The notes under the pieces: model-generated | Told to the model about the DNA's origin: nothing | Seen by the model: the letters and a program-made list of their open reading frames with translations, nothing else | The model's database searches: none | Part shown: in pieces, positions 44,408-56,423 of the stretch | How the letters are laid out: each line of letters opens with the position of its first letter | Numbering within the stretch: the stretch's first letter is position 1 | Assembly (NCBI GenBank): GCA_018672315.1 | Contig: CP076053.1 | Coordinates: 62,001 to 126,000 of the forward strand | Direction of reading: 5' to 3' | Length of the DNA: 64,000 nt | From: Nocardioidaceae bacterium | GTDB lineage: Bacteria > Actinomycetota > Actinomycetes > Propionibacteriales > Nocardioidaceae | Position numbers and translations under genes: made by a program

Positions 44408-45577
44408 TCAGCCGAGCATGGCGCGGAAGGCGTTCCACAGGGGTCGGGGGCTGTAGTCGGGCCGCAGCATCCCGAATCCGTTGAGCTGGGGGTCGCCGTC
44501 CGTACGCATCACGTCGTTGTACCAGAAGGCCTTGCGGACGTAGGGGTAGTCGTTCTGGAGGATCCGGAGCGCCAGGGTCGCGTAGTCGGCCTGTGTCTCC
44601 TCGCTCACCCCGCGGTTCCAGTTCTGCTCGCCGCCGGTGTTGCGGTGCGCCGACCACCCGAACTCGGTCGCCCAGATCGGGGTGCGGTCGCGGAACTCGG
44701 CCTGCAGCCGACGGATGCTCTCCAGGTGCCGCAGGCGCCAGATCGTGCCGTCGTCCGGCAGCCCGGGGTGGGCGTCGGAGGGAGCCATGTACGGGTGGGT
44801 GGAGAGGATGTCGAAGCAGTTGCGGGCGCCGGCCTCGTAGGTGCGACGGATGAAGCCGGAGTCGTTGTACATCACGCCGCCGTAGAGCAGCTTGTGCTTG
44901 ACGCCGGTCGCCTTGGTCTGTCGGTGCGCCGCGCACAGCAGGCGCGTGTACTCCACCGGGTCGGCGCTGCGGAAGAAGTCCGAGGAGTTCTGCTCGTTCC
45001 AGACCTCCCAGGCGCGCACCTCACCCTTCCAACGCTTGACCGCCCACGCGAGCGCCTTGGCGTAGTCGCTCGGGTCGTCGGGTCCGACCCGCTCGCCCTT
45101 GTTGCCGTTGGCCCATCCGGGGGTCAACCAGAAGGTGACGAGCACCTTCAGTCCGCGGGCGCGTGCCTCCTGGATGGCCGTGTCGACCTTCGGCACGCCC
45201 CACACCAGGTCGTAGGAGCCCTCGCGCGGCTGGATCATCGCCCAGCTGACGTCCAGGCGCACCCACCGTGCACCCGACTCCTTGATCATGTCGAGGGTGC
45301 GACCGCGGGTCAGCGGCGTCTGGTGGGACCACAGACCGTGGAACTGGACGCCGAGGCGTACGGGGCGAGGGCCGCGTCGGGCAGCGACGGCGGGCAGCGC
45401 CGTCGTCGCGACCTGGGTCGTCGCCGCCGGGGTGGCCGGGGTCGCCGGGGTGGCCGCGGGGGCGACCGTGGCGGGAGCCGAGGCCGGCACTGCGCCGGCC
45501 GTCGATACAGCCATGGGAAGCAGCATCAGCAGTGAGAGCAAGGTCACCAGGGTCAACCGGGGAGTCGCACGAGACAT
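44408..45577 (-). CDS. Secreted glycoside hydrolase (clan GH-A, GH39/GH5-like)
   Basis: A 389-residue secreted TIM-barrel hydrolase. A signal peptide (about 8-29, cleaving near AGA-VPA) is followed by an Ala/Pro/Thr linker (about 30-65) and the catalytic domain. WEVWNEQN places the acid/base at about Glu195, and IWATEFGWS the nucleophile at about Glu305, the paired-Glu arrangement of clan GH-A. It is divergent from the initiating sugar transferase gene and 15 bases upstream of the GT4 gene. It may trim or release the polysaccharide made by this locus. Confidence 0.82.
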   Translation of the reverse strand: MSRATPRLTLVTLLSLLMLLPMAVSTAGAVPASAPATVAPAATPATPATPAATTQVATTALPAVAARRGPRPVRLGVQFHGLWSHQTPLTRGRTLDMIKESGARWVRLDVSWAMIQPREGSYDLVWGVPKVDTAIQEARARGLKVLVTFWLTPGWANGNKGERVGPDDPSDYAKALAWAVKRWKGEVRAWEVWNEQNSSDFFRSADPVEYTRLLCAAHRQTKATGVKHKLLYGGVMYNDSGFIRRTYEAGARNCFDILSTHPYMAPSDAHPGLPDDGTIWRLRHLESIRRLQAEFRDRTPIWATEFGWSAHRNTGGEQNWNRGVSEETQADYATLALRILQNDYPYVRKAFWYNDVMRTDGDPQLNGFGMLRPDYSPRPLWNAFRAMLG

Positions 45578-45940
45578 GACGTGAGAATCCGTCGCCGAGG
45601 GGGCTTCGCGCGGAGGAATCGTGATGCGTCCGGCAGTCTTTACCCGCCCCCGCGGACGAGTCCGTCAGGCCGGGCGTGTCCGGGCAGACCGGCACACACC
45701 AGCACGGTCCGGGCCGGTCCGTACGAACGCCTCCCACCCACCACGCCCCGTGAGACGATTCCGCTGCGACTCGACATGCGCACCCATGTCGTGCCGGACA
45801 CGTACGGTCGCGCGCAATGCGTCCGTAGGTGTTGACTTGGGTAGGCGGCCTACTCGGGGGTCCCCGACCTCCTCGGTGTGCGCGCACGCCGGAGCAGCTG
45901 ATGTCGAGAAGCCGGCCTCCTGAGCTGGCAGTGAGGTGAC
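45578..45940. promoter_or_regulatory. Divergent promoter region of the exopolysaccharide locus
   Basis: A 363-bp gap between the glycoside hydrolase (minus) and the initiating sugar transferase (plus). A -35-like TTGACT (45832-45837) is followed by a perfect 13-bp palindrome, GTAGGC-G-GCCTAC (45841-45853), which would sit in the spacer or -10 of a plus-strand promoter. The palindrome is therefore a candidate operator. I saw no gene or riboswitch in the rest. Confidence 0.45.
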
Positions 45941-47419
45941 ATGACCGTCATGGAAGCGCCCGGGACCGGCGGGGAGGTGTCCCGACGTCGCGTGACGGAC
46001 GCGGCCGCCCACCTGGCGGGCCGCGACGCCTCCCTGGTCAGGGTCGCTCACACGCTGCCCGGCACCGAGTCGCCTCGGGCGGGCGGACGCCGTCGCGCCA
46101 CCGTGACGGCGCTGCTGGGTCTCGCGGACGTCGTGAGTGTGCTGGTCGTGCTGCTGGCGAGCCGTCAGTGGGACGCCATCGGCTTCCGCGCGGCGCTGGC
46201 GACGACGGTCGTGGCGCTGTCGACGTGGGTCGTGCTCGGTCTGCACCGTCCCCGCTTCCGGCTGAGCGTGATCGAGGAGCTGCCTCGTCTCGCCGTCGGC
46301 GTGGGCGTCGGCCTGCTGGTGGCACAGCTCGTGACGGCGACGACCCTGCCCGCGGCGCTGCTGCTGGGCACGATGCTCCTGCTGCTGACCAGCATCGTCC
46401 GCCTCCTCACCCACGGTCGGATCCGACGGCTGCGCGCGAGCGGCCGCACGTTGGTCACCCCCGCGATCCTCTTCGGTCGCGGCACCATGCGCGACGACTT
46501 CCAGCGCCGCGTCTGCGAGAGCTCGTCCTCCGGCCTCAGCCTGGTCGGACTGGTCGACGCCGACGACCTCGGCGAGGAGTCCCCGACGCCCGACCACGTC
46601 GTCGTCCACGACACCGACGGCGACCCCGTCGGCTACCTCGGTGACATGCGCGGCGGCGCCCTGATCGTCGTCGATCCGGGCGGCATGTCCGCGGGCGACC
46701 TGAAGGCACTGCTGCGGTCGTGCCACGCCCGCGACGTCGAGACGTGGGTCGCCTCCCCGCTCGACGAGATGGCCCCGATGGGCATCGCCGACGACCACAT
46801 CGCCGGGATGTCCATCCAGCGGGTGCGTCCGGGCTACCAACGACGCGTCGGCTTCGCCGCCAAGCGCGCCTTCGACGTCGCCGCCGCGTCGCTCGCCCTG
46901 CTCCTGCTGTCCCCGGTGCTCGCGGCCGTGGCCCTCGCGGTGCGCCTCGAGCTCGGGCGGGGCGTGCTCTTCCGCCAGGAGCGCGTCGGTCTCAACGGCG
47001 AGCTCTTCACCGTGCTGAAGTTCCGGTCGATGCCGCACGCGGACTCGCCGCGGTCGTGGGGGGCCGCCGCCGGCGACGCGTCGATCGGCCCCGTGGGCCG
47101 CTTCATCCGACGGTTCTCGCTCGACGAGCTGCCCCAGCTGTTCAACATCCTGCGGGGCGACATGTCCGTGGTCGGACCACGACCCGAGCAGCCGCGCTTC
47201 GTGGAGGAGTTCTCCGAGCGCTTCCCCGGCTACAGCCTCCGCCACCGCGTGCCGGTGGGGCTCACCGGCCTCGCCGCCGTCGAGGGACTCCGCGGCAACA
47301 CCTCGCTGCGCGACCGCGTGCACTACGACAACGTCTACATCGAGAACTGGTCGATCTGGCTCGACGTCAAGATCCTGATGCGCACGGTCGTCGCCGTCGT
47401 CACCGGATCCGGCGAGTAG
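45941..47419 (+). CDS. Exopolysaccharide polyprenyl glycosylphosphotransferase (WbaP/WcaJ type)
   Basis: Starts repeat-unit synthesis by moving a sugar phosphate onto undecaprenyl phosphate. The 492-residue protein has several N-terminal membrane segments (about 52-150), a soluble CoA-binding-like domain (about 165-285), then the catalytic bacterial sugar-transferase domain: KRAFDVAAASLALLLLSPVL (membrane re-entrant), FRQERVGLNGELFTVLKFRSM and LDELPQLFNILRGDMSVVGP. ATG at 45941 follows AGTGAGGTGAC. It is the only plus-strand gene of the polysaccharide locus. Confidence 0.9.
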   Translation: MTVMEAPGTGGEVSRRRVTDAAAHLAGRDASLVRVAHTLPGTESPRAGGRRRATVTALLGLADVVSVLVVLLASRQWDAIGFRAALATTVVALSTWVVLGLHRPRFRLSVIEELPRLAVGVGVGLLVAQLVTATTLPAALLLGTMLLLLTSIVRLLTHGRIRRLRASGRTLVTPAILFGRGTMRDDFQRRVCESSSSGLSLVGLVDADDLGEESPTPDHVVVHDTDGDPVGYLGDMRGGALIVVDPGGMSAGDLKALLRSCHARDVETWVASPLDEMAPMGIADDHIAGMSIQRVRPGYQRRVGFAAKRAFDVAAASLALLLLSPVLAAVALAVRLELGRGVLFRQERVGLNGELFTVLKFRSMPHADSPRSWGAAAGDASIGPVGRFIRRFSLDELPQLFNILRGDMSVVGPRPEQPRFVEEFSERFPGYSLRHRVPVGLTGLAAVEGLRGNTSLRDRVHYDNVYIENWSIWLDVKILMRTVVAVVTGSGE

Positions 47420-47430
47420 ACGCGGACCGA

Positions 47431-47910
47431 CTACGCCTGCACGACGAGGGTGTCGCCCTCCTGGGTGACCGAGAGCTCGGGCAGCGGTGAGGGCGCAGGC
47501 CCGCCGAGGACCTCGCCCGTGGTCGCGTCGAACTCGCTGTTGTGGCACGCGCACACGATCGTCCCGGAGGAGACGCTGCTCACGGTGCAGCTCTGGTGGG
47601 TGCAGACCGCGGAGAACGCCTTGAACTCGCCCTCGGTCGGCTGGGTCACGACGTACGGCGCGTCGACGTCGCCCACGATGACGCCGCCGCCCACCGCGAC
47701 CTCGGCGACCGGGACGCCCGTGCCGGTCGAACCGACGTCACCCTCGCCGGCGGACGCGGAGCCCGACCCCGAGGATGACGAGCCGCCCGAGGAGCTGCCA
47801 CAGGCCGCGAGGAGACACGCTCCCCCCACGCCCGCGACACCCGCGAGGACCCCGCGGCGCGTCGGGCCCGCGTGCTGGCAGGGACGGATCGCCTCGGTCT
47901 GCTCGCTCAT
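47431..47910 (-). CDS. Tat-exported Rieske iron-sulfur lipoprotein
   Basis: A 159-residue protein. A twin-arginine leader (PTRRGVLAGVAGVGG) runs into the lipobox LLAAC, with the lipidated Cys at about 37. A Gly/Ser linker follows, then a Rieske domain: C103-T-H105 and C120-A-C122-H123 provide the cluster ligands, and C108 with C122 can form the usual disulfide. Folding of the 2Fe-2S cluster before export agrees with the Tat signal. Its partner oxidoreductase is unknown. It ends 11 bases from the convergent sugar transferase. Confidence 0.85.
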   Translation of the reverse strand: MSEQTEAIRPCQHAGPTRRGVLAGVAGVGGACLLAACGSSSGGSSSSGSGSASAGEGDVGSTGTGVPVAEVAVGGGVIVGDVDAPYVVTQPTEGEFKAFSAVCTHQSCTVSSVSSGTIVCACHNSEFDATTGEVLGGPAPSPLPELSVTQEGDTLVVQA

Positions 47911-47957
47911 GCGGCGAAGACTAGCCAGGCCGCCGAAAACGCTCGCGGCCGTGACCC

Positions 47958-51041
<3,084 letters not shown>

Positions 51042-51089
51042 GCTCGGCCTCTCGTTCAGTGCTCGTTCGATGGGGTGCACGGCTGACGT

Positions 51090-51103
51090 CGAACACGTGT
51101 TCG
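51090..51103 (-). promoter_or_regulatory. SOS (LexA) box of uvrA
   Basis: CGAACACGTGTTCG, a perfect 14-bp palindrome with the same core as the ruvC box, 49 bases upstream of the uvrA GTG. TAGAGT (minus strand, 51107-51112) lies just before it as a likely -10, giving the same geometry as at ruvC. The divergent MBL gene starts at 51168 and has its own -10-like TAACGT, so LexA probably acts on uvrA only. Confidence 0.85.
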
Positions 51104-51167
51104 CCCACTCTAGGTGGGCCCGCCGACAACGCTGGGCGCGGGCCGGCACGCCGGTTAACGTGCCCAC

Positions 51168-51863
51168 ATGACCTCCAGCGCCAACACCTACACGGGTTCC
51201 GTCTCACCCGGAGGAGAGCCCGACGTACGCGAGACCGGAGCCCTGCGGATCGCCAAGCTCGCGGTCGACCCCGAGATGTCCAACAACGTCTACCTGCTCA
51301 GCTGCCGCGCCACCGGAGCGCAGCTGCTGGTCGATGCCGCCGCCGAGCCCGAGCAGGTGCTGCAGCTCGTCGGCGACGGCCCCGGCGACGGTCTGGCCGC
51401 CGTGGTCACCACGCACCAGCACTGGGACCACCACCGCGCCCTGGCCGACGTCGTCGCGGCCACGGGAGCCACGACGTACGCCGGCGCCCCCGACACCGAG
51501 GAGATCACCGACCAGACCGGCGTCGCGGTCGACGTACGCCTCGCCCACGGCGACACCGTGACCCTCGGCGAGGTGACCCTCGACGTCATCCACCTGCGTG
51601 GCCACACGCCCGGCTCGATCGCGCTGCTGTGGCAGGACCCGGACGGCCGCCCGCACCTGTGGACCGGCGACTCGCTGTTCCCCGGCGGCGTGGGCAACAC
51701 CTTCGGCGACGAGGCAGCCTTCGCCCAGCTCGTCGACGACGTCGAGGAGCGGGTCTTCGACCGGCTGCCCGACGACACCTGGTTCTACCCCGGCCACGGC
51801 GAGGACTCGACGCTCGGTGAGGAGAGGCCCAAGCTCCCGGAGTGGCGCGGGCGAGGGTGGTGA
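51168..51863 (+). CDS. MBL-fold metallo-hydrolase
   Basis: A 231-residue metallo-beta-lactamase-fold enzyme of the glyoxalase II-like group. The metal motif HQHWDHH is at 83-89, followed by [12 protein letters not shown] (His), GDSLFPGG (bridging Asp) and FYPGHGED (last His). The substrate is unknown. It is divergent from uvrA, a pairing common in actinobacteria. TAACGT at 51156-51161 ends 6 bases before the ATG, predicting a leaderless transcript. Confidence 0.88.
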   Translation: MTSSANTYTGSVSPGGEPDVRETGALRIAKLAVDPEMSNNVYLLSCRATGAQLLVDAAAEPEQVLQLVGDGPGDGLAAVVTTHQHWDHHRALADVVAATGATTYAGAPDTEEITDQTGVAVDVRLAHGDTVTLGEVTLDVIHLRGHTPGSIALLWQDPDGRPHLWTGDSLFPGGVGNTFGDEAAFAQLVDDVEERVFDRLPDDTWFYPGHGEDSTLGEERPKLPEWRGRGW

Positions 51864-51895
51864 CCGCGGGCGATCCGAAGCCCTACGGTGTCGAC

Positions 51896-52462
51896 ATGCG
51901 CCGACTGCTGCCCTGCACCGCCCTGCTCCTCGCCGTGACCCTGACAGCGTGCGGGGGCGACGAGGATCCCTCCGACGCCGCCGGGTCGTCCGGGTCCGCC
52001 GACGCGGGAGGCAACCAGTCGGCACCGCCGCAGGGACCGGCCGAGGCGACCTGCGACCTCGGCGACGGCGCGTCGGTGACCCTCGAGCAGACCGAGAGCG
52101 ACATGGTGACGACCTGGGCCGGCGTCTCGCCGGAGCTGGGCACGCTGCTGGAGCTCCGGGTGAACGCCCTCGGCCCGAACTCGAACCGCGGCGAGGACTC
52201 CGGCGGCGCGCTCACGGTCGTCTACGACGGCGCGCGGCTCGCGCAGTACACGGTGCTCGCCGACCTGGACAGCGGAGAGGTCCCCGTCGACGGGGAGCCC
52301 GAGGTCGCGGACGACTCCGTCACCTCGACCGTGCCTCTCGCCGAGGTCGGGGGCCTCGACGCCGAGGGCATCGGCTTCTGGACGGCGAACGCCTACGTCG
52401 ACGGCGCCGAGGTCGGCACCGGCTGCGTCGGCGAGGGTGGGTCCTTCCTCGCGTTCCCCTGA
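51896..52462 (+). CDS. Hypothetical lipoprotein
   Basis: A 188-residue lipoprotein with signal and lipobox VTLTAC (lipidated Cys at about 19), a Gly/Asp/Ser-rich linker (about 20-45), and a soluble domain I do not recognise. The domain has two Cys (ATCDLGDGAS and GTGCVGEGGS) that could pair. ATG at 51896 is chosen because TACGGT ends exactly 6 bases before it, the leaderless spacing used by several genes here. It is convergent with the reductase gene that ends at 52484. Confidence 0.6.
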   Translation: MRRLLPCTALLLAVTLTACGGDEDPSDAAGSSGSADAGGNQSAPPQGPAEATCDLGDGASVTLEQTESDMVTTWAGVSPELGTLLELRVNALGPNSNRGEDSGGALTVVYDGARLAQYTVLADLDSGEVPVDGEPEVADDSVTSTVPLAEVGGLDAEGIGFWTANAYVDGAEVGTGCVGEGGSFLAFP

Positions 52463-52483
52463 CGGCCGCCGCGGCGCGGCTCC

Positions 52484-53290
52484 TCAGGGGCAGCGTGCGA
52501 GTCGAGGGCTCCCCTCGGGCACCCCGGCGTCCCCGAACGGGTTGCCGCCCAGCGAGCTGAACCTCTCCTGGTGCCGACGCTCGCGCGGGACGCCCGCCTC
52601 GCGCAGGGCCCGGGTCGCGACCTCCATGAACGGCAACGGCCCGCACACGAACGCGTGGCGCTCGCGACAGTCGGCCACGTGCGGGGCGAGGCCCTCGGGC
52701 GTCGGCAGCCCGCGCTCGTCCTCGAGCCAGTGGAGCACCTCGAGGCGGTCCGCGTACGCCTCCTCCAGGGCCGCCAGACGGTCGGCGAAGACCACGGAGC
52801 GTCGGTCGGCGTTGGCGTACACCAGGCGCACGCGCCCCGAGCCGGCGGCGAGAGCCTCGCAGGCGATCGACATGACGGGGGTGATGCCCGACCCTGCCGC
52901 GAGGAGCAGCAGGTCGGCATCGACGTCGTCGAGGGTGAACTCCCCCGCCGGCGGCAGCACGCGGACGCGGTGGCCGGGTCGGAGCGTCTCGACGACCCAT
53001 CGCGAGCCGAAGCCCTCCGGCGTCGGCCTCACCGTGATCCGGATCCTGTCGGCGCCGTGGTGCGGCGCGGAGGACACGGAGTAGCTGCGCGCCACCAGGC
53101 CCGACTCGGCCGCTTCGCTCGGGATGGCGAGGGTCAGGAACTGCCCCGCCCGGTAGGTGAACTCCTCGCGGAGTCCCGAGGGCACCTCCAGCACCACCGA
53201 GCGTGCCCCGCCGGTCTCGTCCACGATCTCGGCGACCTCGAGGACGTAGGAGGTGGACGCGGCGCGTGCTGGGTTCGGTGAGTCGGGCAC
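52484..53290 (-). CDS. FAD-dependent FNR-type reductase without ferredoxin domain (KshB/PaaE-like)
   Basis: A 268-residue reductase resembling the first two domains of KshB/PaaE-type electron-transfer proteins. The FAD-binding barrel has the R-x-Y-[ST] motif [10 protein letters not shown] (about 75-84). The NAD domain has [15 protein letters not shown] (about 128-142) and [13 protein letters not shown]. The usual C-terminal plant-type 2Fe-2S domain is missing: the protein ends after [24 protein letters not shown], just where it would start. The start is GTG at 53290, 7 bases after TAGCGT. A separate ferredoxin partner is likely but not visible. Confidence 0.78.
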   Translation of the reverse strand: MPDSPNPARAASTSYVLEVAEIVDETGGARSVVLEVPSGLREEFTYRAGQFLTLAIPSEAAESGLVARSYSVSSAPHHGADRIRITVRPTPEGFGSRWVVETLRPGHRVRVLPPAGEFTLDDVDADLLLLAAGSGITPVMSIACEALAAGSGRVRLVYANADRRSVVFADRLAALEEAYADRLEVLHWLEDERGLPTPEGLAPHVADCRERHAFVCGPLPFMEVATRALREAGVPRERRHQERFSSLGGNPFGDAGVPEGSPRLARCP

Positions 53291-53320
53291 CGTCCCGACG
53301 CTACGTCGCGCGTGTGCGCG

Positions 53321-54082
53321 TCAGTCGGGCAGGTGGCAGCGCATGCGACCGACGTACGGGCTGCCGGTGCGGGGGTCGAGGTTGACCTGGAGCAGGCCGT
53401 CGGAGACCACCTGCGCGGCCGCCAGACCGGCGAGCACGCGGGCCAGGGCGATCGGCACCAGTGTCTCGGCGACCTTGGCGTCACCGACCATGACATCGAG
53501 CAGGTAGTGCTCGCCGTCCTGGGCGTCGGCGATCGCGACGACCTCCTCGGGGTCCTCCACCCGGAGCCACACCAGCACGTTGTGCCAGCCCTCACCGTCG
53601 CGGGGGAACTCGACACAGTGCGTCAGGCTCGCGCCGCACCCGCTCTCGAGCATCACGGGCAGCGGGAGGAGCGCCGTCGAGGACCGTCCCGGCCGCCACG
53701 AACGGCGCTGGTGGGCGGTGACGTGGGAGAGCGGGATCCACTCGTCGGGGATGGCCCACCACGCCTCCGCGGCGCGCTTGCGCTGCTCGCGGTCCAGGAG
53801 GGCCTCGGGCTGCAGGACGGCAAGATCGCTGAGTTGCCGGCGGTGACGCATGAGGCGCGGCACGCCCTGCATCATGTGCGAGCGCAGGCGCTGCTGCGGC
53901 ACCTCGGCCTCGAAGGCGCTCTGCAGCAGGTCGCGGGCCGAGCCCGAGCGCGTCCAGATCGGGGCCACGTCGTGCGAGCGCAGCACGTGGTCCAGGAGCT
54001 GGGGGTCGCTCTCCCCGGTGGCACGGCGCAGCACGGCCTCGTCGTACGCCTCACGCAGAGACGCCCAGGTTCCGCTGCTCAC
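53321..54082 (-). CDS. Hypothetical protein, 253 residues
   Basis: I do not recognise this protein. It is soluble, with no signal or membrane segment. The N-terminal half is helical ([39 protein letters not shown]). The C-terminal half looks alpha/beta ([49 protein letters not shown]) and ends [16 protein letters not shown]. The start is GTG at 54082 because TACCGT (54090-54095, minus) ends 7 bases before it; longer frames exist upstream. It lies 30 bases upstream of the FNR-type reductase on the same strand. Confidence 0.55.
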   Translation of the reverse strand: MSSGTWASLREAYDEAVLRRATGESDPQLLDHVLRSHDVAPIWTRSGSARDLLQSAFEAEVPQQRLRSHMMQGVPRLMRHRRQLSDLAVLQPEALLDREQRKRAAEAWWAIPDEWIPLSHVTAHQRRSWRPGRSSTALLPLPVMLESGCGASLTHCVEFPRDGEGWHNVLVWLRVEDPEEVVAIADAQDGEHYLLDVMVGDAKVAETLVPIALARVLAGLAAAQVVSDGLLQVNLDPRTGSPYVGRMRCHLPD

Positions 54083-54316
54083 ACCGTTCACGGTAACCGT
54101 CCTCGCGCTCTGTGTCCGTGCCTCGATGTGACTAGTTCCCCCGGTTTCCGATCCCAGACGCACGACATCCGGGCCACCGGGGCAGGAATCGGCACACACC
54201 AGCCCATCTCGCGTCCACGGAAGGGCGGCGTTGTGGTCGAGCGCACGCTGCTAGCGTCCGGGCCGTACCGCCGACCGGCTCGAGCGAGCCCGCCCAGTCA
54301 CACCACAGGAGACACC
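54083..54316 (+). promoter_or_regulatory. Region upstream of the CoA-ester lyase pair
   Basis: A 234-bp divergent gap. TTGTGG (54231-54236) and TAGCGT (54252-54257), 15 bases apart, are a possible though tightly spaced promoter for the lyase operon, giving a leader of about 55 bases with CAGGAG before the GTG. The left edge carries the -10 of the divergent hypothetical gene. No conserved RNA element was recognised. Confidence 0.35.
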
Positions 54317-55390
54317 GTGCGCAGCGCCAAGGACTTCTTCCGGCCGCTCGCCGTCGGGGCACCCGAGCCCCTGCGCGAGATCCCGGCCCGCCCCAGCCGG
54401 GCGATCCATTTCTTCGACCCCAGCAACGAGAAGATGGCCTCGAAGGTGCCAGGCATGGTCGGCAGCGTCGACGTGCTGCTCGGCAACCTCGAGGACGCCG
54501 TCAAGGCGGACAACAAGGAGGCCGCCCGCGAGGGCCTCGTGTCGATCGCGCAGTCGACCGACTTCGGGCCCACGCAGCTGTGGACCCGCGTCAACGCGCT
54601 GGACTCCCCCTGGTTCCTCGACGACATCACCCGGCTCGTCACCGCGATCGGCGACAAGCTCGACGTCGTGATGGTGCCGAAGGTGCAGGGCGCGGAGGAC
54701 ATCCACTACGTCGACCGGATCCTCGCCCAGCTCGAGGCGAAGGCCGGACTCCAACGGCCGATCCTCGTGCACGCGATCCTCGAGACCGCCCGCGGTGTCG
54801 CGAACGTCGAGGAGATCTGCGGTGCCAGCCCCCGCATGCAGGGACTCTCCCTGGGCCCCGCCGACCTCGCCGCCGACCGCCGCATGAAGACCACCCGCGT
54901 CGGTGGCGGGCACCCCGGCTACCTGGTGCGCCAGGACCCCCCGCGCGCTGACGACGGTGCGTCGCAGGTCGACGCCGACCGCACGACGTACCAGCAGGAC
55001 CTGTGGCACTACACGATCTCGCGCATGGTCGACGCGTGCGCCATGCACGGCATCTACCCCTACTACGGGCCCTTCGGCGACATCGCCGACGTCGTGGCCT
55101 GCGAGGACCAGTTCCGCAACGCCTTCCTTCTCGGCTGCGTCGGCACCTGGACCCTGCATCCCAAGCAGATCGACATCGCGCGCCGCGTCTTCTCCCCCTC
55201 GGTCGAGGACGTCGCGCACGCCCGCCGGGTGGTCGAGGCCATGGGTGACGGCACCGGAGCGGTCATGCTCGACGGCAAGATGGAGGACGACGCCTCCCTC
55301 AAGCAGTGCCTGGTCATGGTCGAGCTCGCCGAGCGGCTCTCGGAGGTCGACGAGGACCTGAAGGCCGCGTACGCCGAGGCAGGTGCCTGA
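54317..55390 (+). CDS. HpcH/HpaI-type CoA-ester lyase (malyl-CoA/beta-methylmalyl-CoA lyase-like)
   Basis: A 357-residue member of the CitE/Mcl family. In the ethylmalonyl-CoA pathway Mcl1 cleaves beta-methylmalyl-CoA to glyoxylate and propionyl-CoA. Features include [21 protein letters not shown] (metal-binding Glu/Asp), [28 protein letters not shown] with the active Glu, [17 protein letters not shown], and the C-terminal [22 protein letters not shown] at 54317 follows AGGAG. The second lyase begins one base after this stop. Mcl1 is the best guess. Confidence 0.8.
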   Translation: MRSAKDFFRPLAVGAPEPLREIPARPSRAIHFFDPSNEKMASKVPGMVGSVDVLLGNLEDAVKADNKEAAREGLVSIAQSTDFGPTQLWTRVNALDSPWFLDDITRLVTAIGDKLDVVMVPKVQGAEDIHYVDRILAQLEAKAGLQRPILVHAILETARGVANVEEICGASPRMQGLSLGPADLAADRRMKTTRVGGGHPGYLVRQDPPRADDGASQVDADRTTYQQDLWHYTISRMVDACAMHGIYPYYGPFGDIADVVACEDQFRNAFLLGCVGTWTLHPKQIDIARRVFSPSVEDVAHARRVVEAMGDGTGAVMLDGKMEDDASLKQCLVMVELAERLSEVDEDLKAAYAEAGA

Positions 55391-55391
55391 G

Positions 55392-56294
55392 ATGACCGCC
55401 GAGATGGACACCGCGTCGCTGTCGATATTCCGCCCCCGCCGCTCGGTGCTCTACATGCCGAGCTCGAACGCCCGCGCGCTCGAGAAGGCCAAGGGCATCC
55501 CCTGCGACGGGCTGATCCTCGACCTCGAGGACGCCGTCGCCCCCGACGCCAAGCCCGAGGCCCGCGAGGCGGCCTGCGCGGCCGCACAGTCGGGTGAGTA
55601 CGGCCGCCGCGAGATCACCATCCGCGTCAACGGCATGGACACCGCCTGGCACGCCGACGACATGGCCGCCGCGTGCGCGGCCGGACCCGACGCGATCGTG
55701 GTGCCGAAGGTCGACTCGGCGGACGCCGTGCGCGAGCTCGTCGCGACGATGGAGCGGCACGGCGCCCCGGCGCGTACGAAGCTCTGGGCGATGGTCGAGA
55801 CCCCGCGCGCGATGCTGCACTGCGAGGAGATCGCCGCCGCCTCCGAACGGCTGACGGTGCTGGTCATGGGCACCAACGACCTCGCCAAGGAGCTGTACGC
55901 CGAGCACGTCCCCGGCCGCGCACCGCTGCTCACCGGTCTCGGACTGTGCCTGCTCGCCGCTCGCGCCACCGGCACGGCGATCATCGACGGCGTCTACAAC
56001 GACGTGAAGGACACCGACGGGTTCCTCGTCGAGTGCGCGCAGGGTCGCAGCATGGGCTTCGACGGCAAGACGCTGATCCACCCCGGTCAGGTGGCGCCGG
56101 CGAACGAGGCCTTCGCGCCGTCGCAGCAGGCCGTCGAGGACGCCCGGGGCATCCTCACGGCCTGGGAGGACGGCAAGGGCTCCGGCGTGGTCACCTACAA
56201 CGGCCGCATGGTCGAGAACCTGCACGTCGAGTCCGCCCAGCGGGTGCTCACCATGCACGAGGCGATCACGGCGCTCGAGGCCGCCCAGGACTGA
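55392..56294 (+). CDS. CoA-ester lyase (CitE-like), probable Mcl2-type
   Basis: A 300-residue paralog of the CitE family: RRSVLYMPSSNARALEKAKGIPCDGLILDLEDAVAPDAK (metal-binding LEDAV), VVPKVDSADAV, AMVETPRAMLHCEEI, VMGTNDLAKEL, and GFDGKTLIHPGQVAPAN. Such enzymes act as citramalyl-CoA lyases or as malyl-CoA thioesterase (Mcl2). Mcl1/Mcl2 pairing fits the ethylmalonyl-CoA pathway, but crotonyl-CoA carboxylase/reductase is not in the window. ATG at 55392 follows the previous stop by one base. Confidence 0.8.
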   Translation: MTAEMDTASLSIFRPRRSVLYMPSSNARALEKAKGIPCDGLILDLEDAVAPDAKPEAREAACAAAQSGEYGRREITIRVNGMDTAWHADDMAAACAAGPDAIVVPKVDSADAVRELVATMERHGAPARTKLWAMVETPRAMLHCEEIAAASERLTVLVMGTNDLAKELYAEHVPGRAPLLTGLGLCLLAARATGTAIIDGVYNDVKDTDGFLVECAQGRSMGFDGKTLIHPGQVAPANEAFAPSQQAVEDARGILTAWEDGKGSGVVTYNGRMVENLHVESAQRVLTMHEAITALEAAQD

Positions 56295-56362
56295 GGCGGT
56301 GCCGCCCTGGCGCCCCGGGGTCACGTGGGGCGCCTCACGTCGACCCCGGGTTGCCGTACGCC

Positions 56363-56378
56363 GTGACGCTTCCGTAAC
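56363..56378 (+). promoter_or_regulatory. Candidate MtrA box upstream of rpf-like gene
   Basis: GTGAC-GCTTCC-GTAAC fits the GTNAC-N6-GTNAC pattern bound by MtrA, which controls peptidoglycan hydrolases and rpf genes in actinobacteria. It lies 45 bases upstream of the rpf-like GTG. About one such match is expected by chance in 64 kb, but its place in a short promoter region of the expected target class supports it. Confidence 0.5.
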
Positions 56379-56423
56379 CTCGCCGGGTCCGATCCGAGAC
56401 ACAAGCGAGCCTCTGGAGGCCCC

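Noticed and set aside
56295-56423. Cyclic di-AMP riboswitch before the rpf-like gene
   Set aside because: Such riboswitches precede some actinobacterial rpf genes, but the gap is only 129 bases and I see none of the conserved core; a candidate MtrA box is the better explanation.
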